From the NCBI RefSeq assembly GCF_000411455.1, contig NZ_KE150458.1, forward strand, positions 818,876-882,875: a DNA stretch of 64,000 nt, given 5' to 3'. The notes beneath the pieces were generated by a model. The model ran no database searches, was not told the origin of the DNA, and worked only from the letters and a program-made list of their open reading frames with translations. Position numbers and translations under genes: made by a program. Shown here piece by piece: positions 24,949 through 35,208 of this stretch (positions are counted from its first letter, which is position 1; every line of letters begins with the position of its first letter). Source of the DNA: Microbacterium sp. oral taxon 186 str. F0373. Its GTDB lineage: Bacteria > Actinomycetota > Actinomycetes > Actinomycetales > Microbacteriaceae.

Positions 24949-25740
24949 TCAGTCGCCGTGCGTGGCCCGCGCGGCGTAGCGCCCGGCGTCGGCGGTCAGG
25001 GCGATCGGCATGCCGAACGTCGCCGAGAGGTTCTCCGCGGTGAGCGTCTGCTCGAGCGGTCCCGCGGCCACGACAGCGCCGTCGCGAAGGAGCAGGACGT
25101 GGGTGAATCCGACGGGGATCTCCTCGACGTGATGGGTCACCATCACCATGGCCGGCGTTGTCGGCGCCTGCGCGTAGCCGCTGAGCAGCTCGAGAAGCTC
25201 TTCGCGCGCGCCGAGGTCGAGGCTCGCCGTCGGCTCATCGAGCAGCAACAGCTCCGGATCGGTCATCACGGCGCGGGCGATCTGCACCCGCTTCTGCTCG
25301 CCGTCGGACAGAGTCCCGAAGGTGCGTTCGGCGAGGTGGTCCAGCTTCCACTCGGCCAGCACGCGGCGTGCGCGACGCTCGTCGATCGTCTCGTAGGTCT
25401 CGTTCCAGCGCCCCAGCACGGAGAACGCAGCGGTCAGGACGACGTCGAGCACCGTCTCCTCCGGCGGCACCCGGCGTGCCATCGCCGACGACGCGAACCC
25501 GATGCGCGGCCGCAGATCGAACACGTCGGTGCGACCGAGGCGCTCGTCGAGGATCGTGACCTCACCCGATGTCGGATGGATCAGCGTCGCCGCCAGCTGC
25601 AGGATGGTCGTCTTGCCGGCGCCATTGGGTCCGAGGACCACCCAGCGCTCATCGTCGGCGACGTGCCAGTCGATGCGATCGATGATGTTGCGAGCATTGC
25701 GGCGGACGACGACATCGACGAACTCGAGCACCTGAGGCAT
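24949..25740 (-). CDS. ABC transporter ATP-binding protein (stand-alone, YlmA/iron-type)
   Basis: A 263-residue ABC ATPase with Walker [10 protein letters not shown] (37-45), signature [13 protein letters not shown], Walker B ELLLLDEP and switch His in [11 protein letters not shown]. No permease gene is adjacent. The sequence pattern ([27 protein letters not shown]) resembles the ModF/YlmA-like group of ATPases whose partners are unclear. ATG 25740 has TAGGCT (25747-25752) with a 6-nt spacer, so leaderless expression is likely. The glgA gene ends 57 nt upstream. Confidence 0.88.
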   Translation of the reverse strand: MPQVLEFVDVVVRRNARNIIDRIDWHVADDERWVVLGPNGAGKTTILQLAATLIHPTSGEVTILDERLGRTDVFDLRPRIGFASSAMARRVPPEETVLDVVLTAAFSVLGRWNETYETIDERRARRVLAEWKLDHLAERTFGTLSDGEQKRVQIARAVMTDPELLLLDEPTASLDLGAREELLELLSGYAQAPTTPAMVMVTHHVEEIPVGFTHVLLLRDGAVVAAGPLEQTLTAENLSATFGMPIALTADAGRYAARATHGD

Positions 25741-25797
25741 GCCCCCAGCCTATCGGGGGCGTTCGAGCCGTCCCGGCGGCACGCGCCGGATCTTCGC

Positions 25798-26991
25798 TCA
25801 GTCCGCGCGCTCGGCGACCTCGCGATAGAGCGCCTCCGTGGCGTCCGCGATCGCCTGCCAGCTGAAGGCCGTGGCGGCGCGCTCGCGGCCGGCTTCACCG
25901 TACGCGCGCGCACGCTCGGGATCGGACACCACGTCGGTGAGCACAGCCGCAAGATCAGCCACGAAGCGGTCGGGATCGACGGGCGTTCCCGTGCCGTCCT
26001 GTACCTGTTCGATCGGCACGAGGCGCCCGGTGACGCCGTCGACGACGACCTCGGGGATGCCGCCGGTCGCGGTGCCCACCACGGCGGCGCCGCACGCCAT
26101 GGCCTCGAGGTTCACGATGCCGAGCGGCTCGTACACGCTCGGGCACACGAACGTGGTGGCCGACGTCAGGATCGCGCAGAGCTGGTCGCGCTGCAGGAAC
26201 TCGTCGATCCACACGACGCCGTCCCGGCGCGCCTGGAGGTCACGCACGAGACCTTCGACCTCGGCCATGATCTGCGGCGTGTCGGGGGCGCCGGCACAGA
26301 GGACGATCTGCACCTCGACAGGAAGCTCGGCGGCGGCTCGGAGGAAGTAGGGAAGCCCCTTCTGCCGCGTGATGCGGCCGACGAACACGACGGATGGGCG
26401 GTTCGGGTCGATGCCGTACCGCTCGAGAAGCGCGTGATCCTCTCGCGGATGCCACGCCTCGACGTCGATGCCGTTGTAGATCACACGCACCTTCGCGGGA
26501 TCGAGGGAGGGATAGCTGCGCAGGATGTCGCGGCGCATCCCGTCGCTGACCGCGATCACGGCCGCGGCGTTCTCGTATGCCGTCTTCTCGATGTAGCTCG
26601 ACACGGCGTAGCCACCGCCGAGCTGCTCGGCCTTCCACGGGCGCAGCGGCTCGAGCGAGTGCGCCGTCACGACGTGTGGGATTCCGTGCAGCAGAGAGGC
26701 GAGGTGTCCCGCGAAGTTCGCGTACCACGTGTGGGAGTGCACCACATCCGCGCCCGCGACACCGCCGACGATCTCCAGATCCGTGCCGAGCGTCTGGACC
26801 GCGGGGTTGGCAGCGACCAGCTCCGCCGGTACACCGTAGGACGTCGTGTCGGTCTCGTCGCGGTCGCCGCCGAACGCGCGCACCTGCACCTCGATGCTCC
26901 GCCGCAGCGCCGAGACGAGTTCGGTGACGTGGACACCCGCACCGCCGTAGATCTCGGGCGGGTACTCCTTGGTGACGATGTCGACGCGCAT
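25798..26991 (-). CDS. glgA: Glycogen synthase GlgA/GlgM, GT4 actinobacterial type
   Basis: A 397-residue glycosyltransferase with the N-terminal substrate motif KEYPPEIYGGAGVH (Lys8), a GT-B fold, VFVGRITRQKGLPYFL and the GT4 donor site PSVYEPLGIVNLEAMACG. In mycobacteria the orthologous GlgM joins ADP-glucose to glucose-1-phosphate to make maltose-1-phosphate for alpha-glucan; in other actinobacteria it is annotated as glycogen synthase. It is divergent from glgC, which makes its ADP-glucose. ATG 26991 is preceded by TAGCGT (26999-27004) at 7 nt, so the message is probably leaderless. Confidence 0.93.
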   Translation of the reverse strand: MRVDIVTKEYPPEIYGGAGVHVTELVSALRRSIEVQVRAFGGDRDETDTTSYGVPAELVAANPAVQTLGTDLEIVGGVAGADVVHSHTWYANFAGHLASLLHGIPHVVTAHSLEPLRPWKAEQLGGGYAVSSYIEKTAYENAAAVIAVSDGMRRDILRSYPSLDPAKVRVIYNGIDVEAWHPREDHALLERYGIDPNRPSVVFVGRITRQKGLPYFLRAAAELPVEVQIVLCAGAPDTPQIMAEVEGLVRDLQARRDGVVWIDEFLQRDQLCAILTSATTFVCPSVYEPLGIVNLEAMACGAAVVGTATGGIPEVVVDGVTGRLVPIEQVQDGTGTPVDPDRFVADLAAVLTDVVSDPERARAYGEAGRERAATAFSWQAIADATEALYREVAERAD

Positions 26992-26998
26992 GTCACGA

Positions 26999-27004
26999 AC
27001 GCTA
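26999..27004 (-). promoter_or_regulatory. -10-like hexamer of glgA
   Basis: TAGCGT on the minus strand, 7 nt before the glgA ATG. It lies within the 46-nt glgA-glgC gap, back to back with the glgC hexamer. Confidence 0.55.
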
Positions 27005-27025
27005 GTACACGGTCGAACGGGGGCC

Positions 27026-27031
27026 TAGTGT
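27026..27031 (+). promoter_or_regulatory. -10-like hexamer of glgC
   Basis: TAGTGT on the plus strand, 6 nt before the glgC ATG at 27038, with no ribosome-binding site between; this implies transcription starting at or next to the start codon. Confidence 0.55.
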
Positions 27032-27037
27032 GGTGAC

Positions 27038-28282
27038 ATGCCTGCAGCGCCGAAGGTCTTCGGAATCATCCTCGCCGGCGGCGAGGGAAAGCGCCTCATG
27101 CCTCTGACGGAGGACAGAGCCAAACCCGCGGTGCCCTTCGGCGGCCAGTACCGGCTGATCGACTTCGCGATCTCGAACCTCATCAACTCCGGGCTCCGCC
27201 AGATCGTCGTGCTGACGCAGTACAAGTCGCACAGCCTCGACCGGCACGTGTCCCAGACCTGGCGGATGTCCGCTCTACTGAACTCCTACGTGGCGTCGGT
27301 GCCCGCGCAGCAGCGTCTCGGCAAGCGCTGGTTCTCGGGCTCGGCAGACGCCATCCTGCAGTCGCTGAATCTCATCCACGACGAGAAGCCCGACATCGTG
27401 GTGGTGATCGGCGCCGACCACGTGTACCGCATGGACTTCGAGCAGATGCTGGCCGCGCACATCGAGTCGGGCGCCAAGGCGACGGTCGCCGGCATCCGCC
27501 AGCCCATCGGGCTCGCCAATCAGTTCGGGGTCATCGACCTCGACCCCAGCGACAACGTGACGATCCGCGAGTTCCTCGAAAAGCCCCAGAACCCGACCGG
27601 GCTGGCCGATGCGCCGCACGAGGTCCTGGCATCGATGGGCAACTACATCTTCGACGCCGACGCCCTCATCGCGGCCGTGGAGGCGGACGGCGAGCTGCCG
27701 GGCTCGAACCACGACATGGGCGGCGACATCATCCCCTACTTCGTGGGGCGCGGCGAGGCGGCGGTCTACGACTTCAAGCGCAATGACGTACCGGGCTCGA
27801 CCGATCGCGACCGCGATTACTGGCGGGATGTGGGCACGATCGACTCGTTCTTCGACGCCCACATGGATCTCATCTCGACGCTGCCGATCTTCAACCTGTA
27901 CAACGTCGACTGGCCGATCCACTCTCAGTCGGTGAACTCGCCACCCGCGAAGTTCGTCCGCGACGGCGTCGGACGCATGGGCAACGCGATCGACTCCATC
28001 GTGTCACTGGGCTCGGTGCTGTCGGGAACCCACCTGGAGCGCTCGGTGGTCGGGCCGTGGACGTTGTCGGGCGGGGGGTCGACGATCACCGACTCCGTGC
28101 TCTTCGACCACGTCCAGGTCGGCGCCGGCGCGCGGGTGCATCGCGCGATCCTCGACAAGAACGTCGTCCTGGAGCCCGGGGCGACGGTCGGCGTGGACCG
28201 CGCCTTCGATCTCGCGCGCGGGTTCACCGTGACCGACAGCGGCATCACGGTGGTCGGAAAGAACGCCTACGTCGCGCGCTGA
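27038..28282 (+). CDS. glgC: Glucose-1-phosphate adenylyltransferase
   Basis: A 414-residue enzyme making ADP-glucose from ATP and glucose-1-phosphate, the committed step to glycogen/alpha-glucan. The nucleotidyltransferase signature [19 protein letters not shown] (12-30), [15 protein letters not shown], the [11 protein letters not shown] catalytic Asp and FLEKP sugar-binding Lys are present; a left-handed beta-helix regulatory domain forms the C-terminus. Length is typical. It is divergent from glgA with a 46-nt gap and appears leaderless. serB follows 19 nt later with its own hexamer. Confidence 0.96.
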   Translation: MPAAPKVFGIILAGGEGKRLMPLTEDRAKPAVPFGGQYRLIDFAISNLINSGLRQIVVLTQYKSHSLDRHVSQTWRMSALLNSYVASVPAQQRLGKRWFSGSADAILQSLNLIHDEKPDIVVVIGADHVYRMDFEQMLAAHIESGAKATVAGIRQPIGLANQFGVIDLDPSDNVTIREFLEKPQNPTGLADAPHEVLASMGNYIFDADALIAAVEADGELPGSNHDMGGDIIPYFVGRGEAAVYDFKRNDVPGSTDRDRDYWRDVGTIDSFFDAHMDLISTLPIFNLYNVDWPIHSQSVNSPPAKFVRDGVGRMGNAIDSIVSLGSVLSGTHLERSVVGPWTLSGGGSTITDSVLFDHVQVGAGARVHRAILDKNVVLEPGATVGVDRAFDLARGFTVTDSGITVVGKNAYVAR

Positions 28283-28301
28283 CGGCCGATAGGTTGGACG
28301 G

Positions 28302-28937
28302 GTGCCTGACGCCCGCTTCCTCGTCGTGTTCGACGCCGATTCCACCCTGTTGCGCAACGAAGTCATCGAGCTCATCGCCGATGAGGCGGGCCGCGGTGCC
28401 GAAGTCGCGGCGGCCACCGAGGCGGCGATGCGCGGTGAGGTGGATTTCGCGACGAGTCTGCGCTCTCGGGTGGCGGCGCTGCGCGGCGTTGCACTGAGTG
28501 CCTTCGACCGGGTGCGGGCGCGCGTGGAGCCGACCCCGGGAGCGGCAGAGCTGGTCGCGGCGATCCACGACCGCGGCGGGCGGGCCGCCGTCGTGTCCGG
28601 CGGATTCCACGAGGTCCTCGACGTCGTCGCTCCCGCGCTCAGGATCGATCAGTGGCGCGCGAATCGACTTGCGGTCCAGAGCGGTGTGCTGTCCGGTCTC
28701 GTCGAGGGCGAGATCGTGGATGCCGCCGGCAAAGCGGCAGCACTGCGCGAGTGGGCCGCGGCATCCGGTGTTCCCCTCGACCGCACGATCGCGGTGGGCG
28801 ACGGGGCAAACGACCTGCAGATGATGGCCGTCGCCGGGCTCGGTGTCGCGTTCAACGCCAAGCCGGCGGTGCGACGGCAGGCCGACCTCGTCGTCGGACC
28901 GGTCGACCTGCGCGAGCTCATACCGCTGCTTCCCTGA
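28302..28937 (+). CDS. serB: Phosphoserine phosphatase SerB
   Basis: A 211-residue HAD enzyme hydrolysing phosphoserine to serine, last step of serine synthesis. Motif I is VVFDADSTLLRNEVIE (Asp11, Asp13), motif II VVSGGFHEV, Lys in DAAGKAAAL and motif IV IAVGDGANDLQMM. It lacks the N-terminal ACT domains of longer SerB proteins. GTG 28302 has TAGGTT (28290-28295) with a 6-nt spacer, so it is likely leaderless, although it overlaps the end region of glgC transcription. Confidence 0.92.
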   Translation: MPDARFLVVFDADSTLLRNEVIELIADEAGRGAEVAAATEAAMRGEVDFATSLRSRVAALRGVALSAFDRVRARVEPTPGAAELVAAIHDRGGRAAVVSGGFHEVLDVVAPALRIDQWRANRLAVQSGVLSGLVEGEIVDAAGKAAALREWAAASGVPLDRTIAVGDGANDLQMMAVAGLGVAFNAKPAVRRQADLVVGPVDLRELIPLLP

Positions 28938-29002
28938 CCCGACGCGAGCGCGTCCGCCGGTGCCCCTGCCGCGATGTCGGTGGCACGGCGTACCGTCAGC
29001 GC

Positions 29003-29722
29003 ATGGACGTCATCATGATCCCCGGCCTCTGGCTCGATGCATCGTCGTGGGACGATGTGCTTCCCCCATTGCGAGCGGCAGGATTGCGCCCACGCCCCTT
29101 GACGATGCCGGGCCTGGGTGCGCCCGGCGACGAGAGCGCCGATATCGGCATCGCCGACTGGGTTGCTGCGGCTGTCGCCGCGATCGACGAGTCCGTCGGC
29201 CCGGTTGCGGTCGTCGGGCACAGCGGGGGCGGCAACGTCGCCTGGGGCGCAGCGGATGCCCGCCCCGAACGCGTCGCCCGCGTCGTCCTGGTCGATACCG
29301 CGGTGCCATTCGATGGGGGCATGATCTCGGAGTTCGACGTCGTCGACGGTGTCGTACCGTTCCCCGGGTGGGACTTCTTCGACGCCGACGACGTAGCCGA
29401 TCTCGACGCGCAGACGCGGGCCCGGACGGCTCCGCTGACGCATGCCGTGCCGGCACGAGTGCCCACCGACGCCATCTCGCTCACAGACGAGCGTCGCTAT
29501 CGGATTCCCGTGACAGTGCTCTCGGGCTCACTGGGCGACGAGGAGTTCCGTGGCTTCTTGGCGCAGTGGGGACGGTATGCCGACGAGTTCGCCGCCATCG
29601 ATGACAGCGAGATCATCCGGCTCGGCAGCGGTCATTGGCCGCAGTTCTCGCAGCCGCAGCGGCTCGGTGAAGCCATCGCCGCCGCCATCACGCGAACCCC
29701 CTCCGCGTCCTCGCCGCGGTGA
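29003..29722 (+). CDS. Alpha/beta hydrolase (EstA/salicylate-esterase-like)
   Basis: A 239-residue alpha/beta hydrolase opening MDVIMIPGLWLDASSWDDVL, with nucleophile elbow VVGHSGGGN (Ser74) and C-terminal catalytic His in GSGHWPQFSQP. It resembles the short hydrolase group that includes plant methyl-salicylate esterases; substrate unknown. ATG 29003 is preceded by TACCGT (28991-28996) at exactly 6 nt, so probably leaderless. It converges with fabG, 38 nt between stop codons, where I see no strong terminator. Confidence 0.85.
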   Translation: MDVIMIPGLWLDASSWDDVLPPLRAAGLRPRPLTMPGLGAPGDESADIGIADWVAAAVAAIDESVGPVAVVGHSGGGNVAWGAADARPERVARVVLVDTAVPFDGGMISEFDVVDGVVPFPGWDFFDADDVADLDAQTRARTAPLTHAVPARVPTDAISLTDERRYRIPVTVLSGSLGDEEFRGFLAQWGRYADEFAAIDDSEIIRLGSGHWPQFSQPQRLGEAIAAAITRTPSASSPR

Positions 29723-29760
29723 GCGGGCAGCGCAGCCACGCGTCGAAGCACTGACGCCGC

Positions 29761-30471
29761 TCAGTGCCCCATGCCGAGGCCGCCGTCGACGGGGATGACA
29801 GCACCCGAGATGTAGGCGGCATCCTCCGACGCCAGCCACGTGACGACACCCGCGACCTCGTCGGGCGTCGCGAAACGGCCGGCGGGGATGTTCCGCTTGT
29901 ACTCGTTCTGCGTGTCTTCGGGCAGTTCGGCAGTCATGTCGGTCTCGATGAACCCGGGGGCGACGACGTTGGCGGTGATGCCACGACCTCCGAGCTCGCG
30001 GGTCAGCGAGCGCGCGAAGCCGACGAGCGCAGCCTTCGACGACGAGTAGTTGATCTGGCCCGGCGAGCCGTACAGGCCCACGACGCTGGAGATGAGGATG
30101 ACACGCCCCCACTTGGCCCGCAGCATGCCTTTGGACGCGCGCTTGACGACGCGGAAGGTGCCGCCCAGGTTCGTCGCCACGACGGAGTCGAAGTCGTCCT
30201 CCGTCATCCGCAGCAGCAGCGTGTCCTTCGTGATCCCCGCGTTCGCGACCACGATCTCCACGGGACCGAGCTGCTTCTCGACGTCGGTGAACGCGGCATC
30301 CAGCGACGCGGCATCCGTCACGTCCGCGCGTACGGTGAACGTGCCCTCAGGACCCTCGCCGGAGCGGGCGGTGACCGCCGTGCGGTACCCCTCGGCGACG
30401 AAGCGCTCGGCGATCGCGCGGCCGATGCCGCGGTTTCCGCCGGTGACGAGGACGACGCGATCGTGCGACAT
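29761..30471 (-). CDS. fabG: 3-oxoacyl-ACP reductase FabG-like SDR
   Basis: A 236-residue short-chain dehydrogenase. The cofactor motif TGGNRGIG (10-17), VVANAGI, catalytic Ser and YSSSK (Tyr142, Lys146) and the GFIETDMT loop are in place; C-terminal SGAVIPVDGGLGMGH is typical of FabG. It matches the mycobacterial FabG1 (MabA) pattern with a short N-terminus. Reaction: NADPH reduction of beta-ketoacyl-ACP in fatty acid elongation. ATG 30471 has a TAGGCT about 38 nt upstream as likely -10 (GGAGCC precedes the start). No inhA gene follows, unlike in mycobacteria. Confidence 0.88.
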   Translation of the reverse strand: MSHDRVVLVTGGNRGIGRAIAERFVAEGYRTAVTARSGEGPEGTFTVRADVTDAASLDAAFTDVEKQLGPVEIVVANAGITKDTLLLRMTEDDFDSVVATNLGGTFRVVKRASKGMLRAKWGRVILISSVVGLYGSPGQINYSSSKAALVGFARSLTRELGGRGITANVVAPGFIETDMTAELPEDTQNEYKRNIPAGRFATPDEVAGVVTWLASEDAAYISGAVIPVDGGLGMGH

Positions 30472-30581
30472 GGGGGCTCCGTTTCGCTGGGGAGTAACCG
30501 CCCCAGCCTACTCGGCGCACACGGCGGCTCCCCTCTCGGGCGCTGTGCCCGATAGGCTGGCACGGCGAGACAGGAGAGATC

Positions 30582-31106
30582 ATGACCGACGCGACGAACC
30601 CTCAGTCCCCGGATGCCGCGGCCACCCCGCCGGTGACGCCCCCGACTCCGGCTCCTGCGGCGGATGCCCCCTACACGCCTCCGGCTCCGCCCGCCTACCA
30701 GCCACCGCCCTACCCGCAGGCGTCCTACCCTTCCGCGCCTCCGGCGTACGGCGCGGGCGCCGGAGCGCCGGTGCAGCCTGCGCCCGGCGCACCCCCCGTC
30801 TACGGATCCGCCCCCTCCTACGGGGCGACCGCGCCGAAGACGAACGTCCTCGCCATCATCTCGATGATCGCCTCGATTCTTGGCTTCGTCTGGATCCTGC
30901 CTCTGATCGGATCGGTCGGCGGCGCCGTCATGGGTCACCTCTCGCTGAACCAGATCAAGCGCACGGGCGAGGGCGGTCGCGGCATGGCCCTCGCGGGCGT
31001 GATCGTGGGATGGGTCGGCGTGGCGATCTCGCTCTTGATCATCGGCTTCTTCGTCTTCTTCATCATCCTCGGGGCCGCCGCCAGCTCGCGTTACGGCTCG
31101 TACTGA
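30582..31106 (+). CDS. DUF4190 domain membrane protein with Pro/Tyr-rich N-terminus
   Basis: A 174-residue protein. The first 85 residues are a low-complexity Ala/Pro/Tyr tract (repeated PPAY, PPPY, PSAPPAYG). The rest is a DUF4190 unit with two membrane segments (NVLAIISMIASILGFVWILP and VGVAISLLIIGFFVFFIILG) around the conserved GHLSLNQIKRTGEGGRGMA. The family is common in actinobacteria, often near transport or cell-surface genes, with no known function. GGAGAG lies 5 nt before ATG and TAGGCT (30554-30559) may be the -10. It is divergent from fabG. Confidence 0.85.
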   Translation: MTDATNPQSPDAAATPPVTPPTPAPAADAPYTPPAPPAYQPPPYPQASYPSAPPAYGAGAGAPVQPAPGAPPVYGSAPSYGATAPKTNVLAIISMIASILGFVWILPLIGSVGGAVMGHLSLNQIKRTGEGGRGMALAGVIVGWVGVAISLLIIGFFVFFIILGAAASSRYGSY

Positions 31107-31157
31107 TCCCTGCGCCGCCACGCTGGCGCCGCACACGCGGCGTAGGCTGAGGGGACC

Positions 31158-31547
31158 GTGAAAAGCTCCCGTCCTCAGTCCGCCACCTCGTTGCCGCGCG
31201 CACCGCGTGACGACGCCAGCGCGCGCATGACGAAGTACTTCACGATGATGGTCATTCGCGTGATCTGCTTCGTCCTGATGGTGGCCGTCACCCCCTACAG
31301 CTGGTACACCTGGCTGTTCGGAGCGGGAGCGATGTTCCTGCCCTATTTCGCCGTCGTCATCGCCAACGTCGCCTCCGGCTCGGCGGAGCGTGCCGTCGCG
31401 CCCGAGCGAGCCATCGAGGCCACGCCGACGGTGCGTGCGCCGTCGCCCGACCCCACCGCGGCGGTCGACGAGGCGCCCCGCGTGATCAGGCTGAGCGAGT
31501 CGTCCCACCAGCCGCCCGCGCCCCGGACACCGTCGGACGACACATGA
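31158..31547 (+). CDS. DUF3099 family membrane protein
   Basis: A 129-residue protein with two hydrophobic segments (VIRVICFVLMVAVTP and WLFGAGAMFLPYFAVVIAN) around YSWYT, as in DUF3099; the C-terminal half is polar and disordered. GTG 31158 has GAGGGG just upstream and TAGGCT at about 9 nt. Its stop overlaps the next gene by 4 nt. Being first in a tight set ending with SURF1 suggests a link to respiratory-complex assembly, which is inference. Confidence 0.82.
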   Translation: MKSSRPQSATSLPRAPRDDASARMTKYFTMMVIRVICFVLMVAVTPYSWYTWLFGAGAMFLPYFAVVIANVASGSAERAVAPERAIEATPTVRAPSPDPTAAVDEAPRVIRLSESSHQPPAPRTPSDDT

Positions 31548-31747
31548 CCGCGGCCATCTGCTCGAGGACAGGCTGCCGCGCGCCCGCGTCGTGGCAAGTG
31601 CAGTGGCGCAATCCGCGCATCCACTCCCCCGAACGACGCAAGATCTGGACCGCCTGCGACGACCACGTCGCCTACCTACGCGACTATCTCGCCGCCCGCG
31701 ACTTTCCGGTTGACGTCGTCGCTATCGATGCGGAGGCGACGAGATGA
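31544..31747 (+). CDS. Small Cys/His protein of unknown function, coupled to SURF1
   Basis: A 67-residue protein that I do not recognise by name. It has two cysteine clusters, CSRTGC (Cys6, Cys11) and ACDDH (Cys38, His41), a layout able to hold one zinc or another metal, and a conserved-looking core WQVQWRNPRIHSPERRKIW. No membrane segment or signal is present. It overlaps both the DUF3099 gene and the SURF1 gene by 4 nt, so it is expressed in fixed ratio with them. A role in cytochrome oxidase assembly is a guess from context. Similar short proteins occur before SURF1 in related genera as far as I recall. Confidence 0.75.
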   Translation: MTAAICSRTGCRAPASWQVQWRNPRIHSPERRKIWTACDDHVAYLRDYLAARDFPVDVVAIDAEATR

Positions 31748-32661
31748 GCGGGCGCACGGCCCGACAGCAGACCGCGCTGCGCTGGGCGGGGTACGTCGCG
31801 ATCGCGATCGTCTTCGCCATCGTCTGCGCCTTTCTGTCGAACTGGCAGTTCACGCGCAACGCGGACCGCAGCAGCCAGCTCGCGCTGATCGCCGCGAACT
31901 ACGACGCCGCTCCCGTGCCACTGGACCAGGTGATCGGCACCGACGGGACGTTCCCGCCCGCAGACCAGTGGCGCCCCGTCACCCTCACCGGCGAGTACCT
32001 GAAAGACCGTACGCTGTTGGCCCGCAATCGCGCGCACGGCGGGACCAGCGCCTTCGAGGTGCTCGTCCCGTTCCGAACCGTGGAGGGAGCGGTCTTCCTC
32101 ATCGACCGCGGGTGGCTGCCGCCGGGCTCAGCCCAGCCGGAGCCCGACACGATCCCCGCTCCCCCCTCGGGCCAGGTGCAGGTCATCGCCCGCCTGAAGC
32201 CGGGCGAGCCACTGCCGAACTCCGGACGCTCCGCTCCGGACGGTCAGGTGCCCACGATCAATCTCCCCCTGGTCGCGGAGACCACCGCTCAGCCCACGCT
32301 GATCACCAGCGCGTACGGACTGCTGGTATCGGAGCAGCCCAGCCCCTCGCAAGCGCCGAACGCCCTCGAGTCGCCGTCGGACGACCCAGGCCCGTATCTT
32401 TCGTACGCCATCCAGTGGATCCTCTTCGCACTGATGGGGTTCGTCTTCATCTGGTACATGATCCGCACCGAGATCCGTCACCGGCGAGAGGATGCGGAAG
32501 ACGCGGCGGCGGCGTCCGCGGCTGAGGTGACCGAGACCGCGGCGGCGGACGGGGCGGAGCCGTCCGCGACAGCCCGTCGACGTCGACAGCGCGAGACCCG
32601 GCGACGCGACCGCGACATGCAGGAAGAGGACGCCCTGCTCGACGAGCTTACGCCCCGCTGA
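31744..32661 (+). CDS. SURF1-family cytochrome oxidase assembly protein
   Basis: A 305-residue membrane protein with the SURF1 layout: an N-terminal membrane segment (about 14-31), a large external domain with WRPVTLTGEYLKDRTLLARN and VFLIDRGWLPPG, and a second membrane segment (YAIQWILFALMGFVFIWYM) near 220-245. SURF1 helps insert heme a into cytochrome c oxidase. A long charged C-terminal tail (about 60 residues, Ala/Glu/Arg-rich) is an actinobacterial addition. The ATG overlaps the stop of the small Cys protein (ATGA). It converges with the ABC-F gene at a shared hairpin. Confidence 0.92.
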   Translation: MSGRTARQQTALRWAGYVAIAIVFAIVCAFLSNWQFTRNADRSSQLALIAANYDAAPVPLDQVIGTDGTFPPADQWRPVTLTGEYLKDRTLLARNRAHGGTSAFEVLVPFRTVEGAVFLIDRGWLPPGSAQPEPDTIPAPPSGQVQVIARLKPGEPLPNSGRSAPDGQVPTINLPLVAETTAQPTLITSAYGLLVSEQPSPSQAPNALESPSDDPGPYLSYAIQWILFALMGFVFIWYMIRTEIRHRREDAEDAAAASAAEVTETAAADGAEPSATARRRRQRETRRRDRDMQEEDALLDELTPR

Positions 32662-32685
32662 GCGCCCCTGTTCTCACATCGGCGC

Positions 32686-32688
<3 letters not shown>
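32659..32688. terminator. Hairpin spanning the SURF1 and ABC-F stop codons
   Basis: TGAGCGCC (32659-32666) and GGCGCTCA (32681-32688) form a perfect 8-bp stem with a 14-nt loop. The outer three bases of each arm are the stop codons of the two convergent genes. No T-run is present, so it is a weaker terminator candidate. Confidence 0.5.
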
Positions 32689-34284
<1,596 letters not shown>

Positions 34285-34425
34285 AGCGGACGTCCGTTCG
34301 TCGGGGATGGGAAGGGACCCGGAGACGGGCCAGCCTCCCAGTCTACCGTCCGCGTCCGCCACCCGCAGCCGTCGAGGTGCGGGGCATGGGGGGCCCGCTC
34401 GTGCGCGGCGACTCGGCGCCCCGGC

Positions 34426-34935
34426 TCAGCGCGCCGAACGGGTCATCCGCACCTCGCGCACGCCGTCGTCGACGCGTGCGGTACCGTCGGGCGCGAAGCC
34501 GTGCTTGGCGTAGAAGGCCTGCGCGCGGGGATTGGGGTCAGCCACCCACAGCATGTGCGCCACGGATGGCGGAGCCACCTCGTCCAAGAGCGCAGCGCCG
34601 GCGCCGGTGCCGTGATGATCGGCGAGGACATAGAGCACGTGGAGCGCGCGATCGGGGGTGCCATCCGACCGGTCGGCTTCGGGTGTGGGACCGGTCATCG
34701 CGATCCCCACGACCTCGTCGTCGACGAGGGCGACGGCTGCAGCGACCTGCGCGAAGCGGGGGTCGTCGCCCAGCGCCGCGGCCCAGAAGCGCTCGCGGCG
34801 GTCCACGAAGTTGGGCGCGTCGAGGACCTCGTCCGACATGAGGCCGCGGTAGGTCTGCCGCCATCCCTCGACGTGCACGCGCGCCATGCCGGCGGCATCC
34901 GCGGGACGGGCGACGCGAACGGTGAAGGTCGTCAT
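34426..34935 (-). CDS. GNAT-family N-acetyltransferase
   Basis: A 169-residue acetyltransferase: VRVARPADAAGMARVHVEGW, WRQTYRGLMSDEVL, the acetyl-CoA loop region LYVLADHHGTGAGAALLDEV and a final NPRAQAFYAKHGFAPDG. Substrate unknown; such single-domain proteins acetylate amines of metabolites, drugs or proteins. ATG 34935 is preceded by TACACT (34942-34947) at 6 nt, so leaderless; a perfect 16-bp palindrome begins 17 nt upstream of the start. The ABC-F gene starts 141 nt beyond its stop. Confidence 0.9.
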   Translation of the reverse strand: MTTFTVRVARPADAAGMARVHVEGWRQTYRGLMSDEVLDAPNFVDRRERFWAAALGDDPRFAQVAAAVALVDDEVVGIAMTGPTPEADRSDGTPDRALHVLYVLADHHGTGAGAALLDEVAPPSVAHMLWVADPNPRAQAFYAKHGFAPDGTARVDDGVREVRMTRSAR

Positions 34936-34951
34936 GTCGCGAGTGTAGTCA

Positions 34952-34967
34952 GCGTCGCATGCGACGC
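34952..34967. promoter_or_regulatory. Perfect 16-bp palindrome upstream of the GNAT gene
   Basis: GCGTCGCATGCGACGC is fully self-complementary and starts 17 nt before the GNAT start codon, just upstream of its -10-like hexamer, where a repressor could bind. No known regulator consensus was recognised. Confidence 0.35.
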
Positions 34968-35096
34968 CGCCGGATCGGGGTCGCAAACGGCGTCTGCATG
35001 ACGGTGGATGCCGCGTGTCGCGACCCCGAACCCGCCGGATCGCAGGCGCCGCCACACCGACGGCGAGCGCGCGGGACGGGATGCATGGCCGTCCGA

Positions 35097-35113
35097 TTGT
35101 CTTCATGCGACAA
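35097..35113. promoter_or_regulatory. Inverted repeat TTGTC-N7-GACAA upstream of bioY
   Basis: A 5-bp inverted repeat with a 7-nt spacer, about 55 nt upstream of the TAGGCT (35168-35173) that is the likely bioY -10. It could bind a regulator of either divergent gene. It does not match the BirA or BioQ sites I know. Confidence 0.3.
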
Positions 35114-35208
35114 CGAATCCGGCGGTGTTCCATCGATGTCGGCCAGGTGGCCCGCGCGGCGAGACTCTAGGCTGAGCCGTGACCCGTCCGCCTCTCGAAG
35201 GAGACCGC

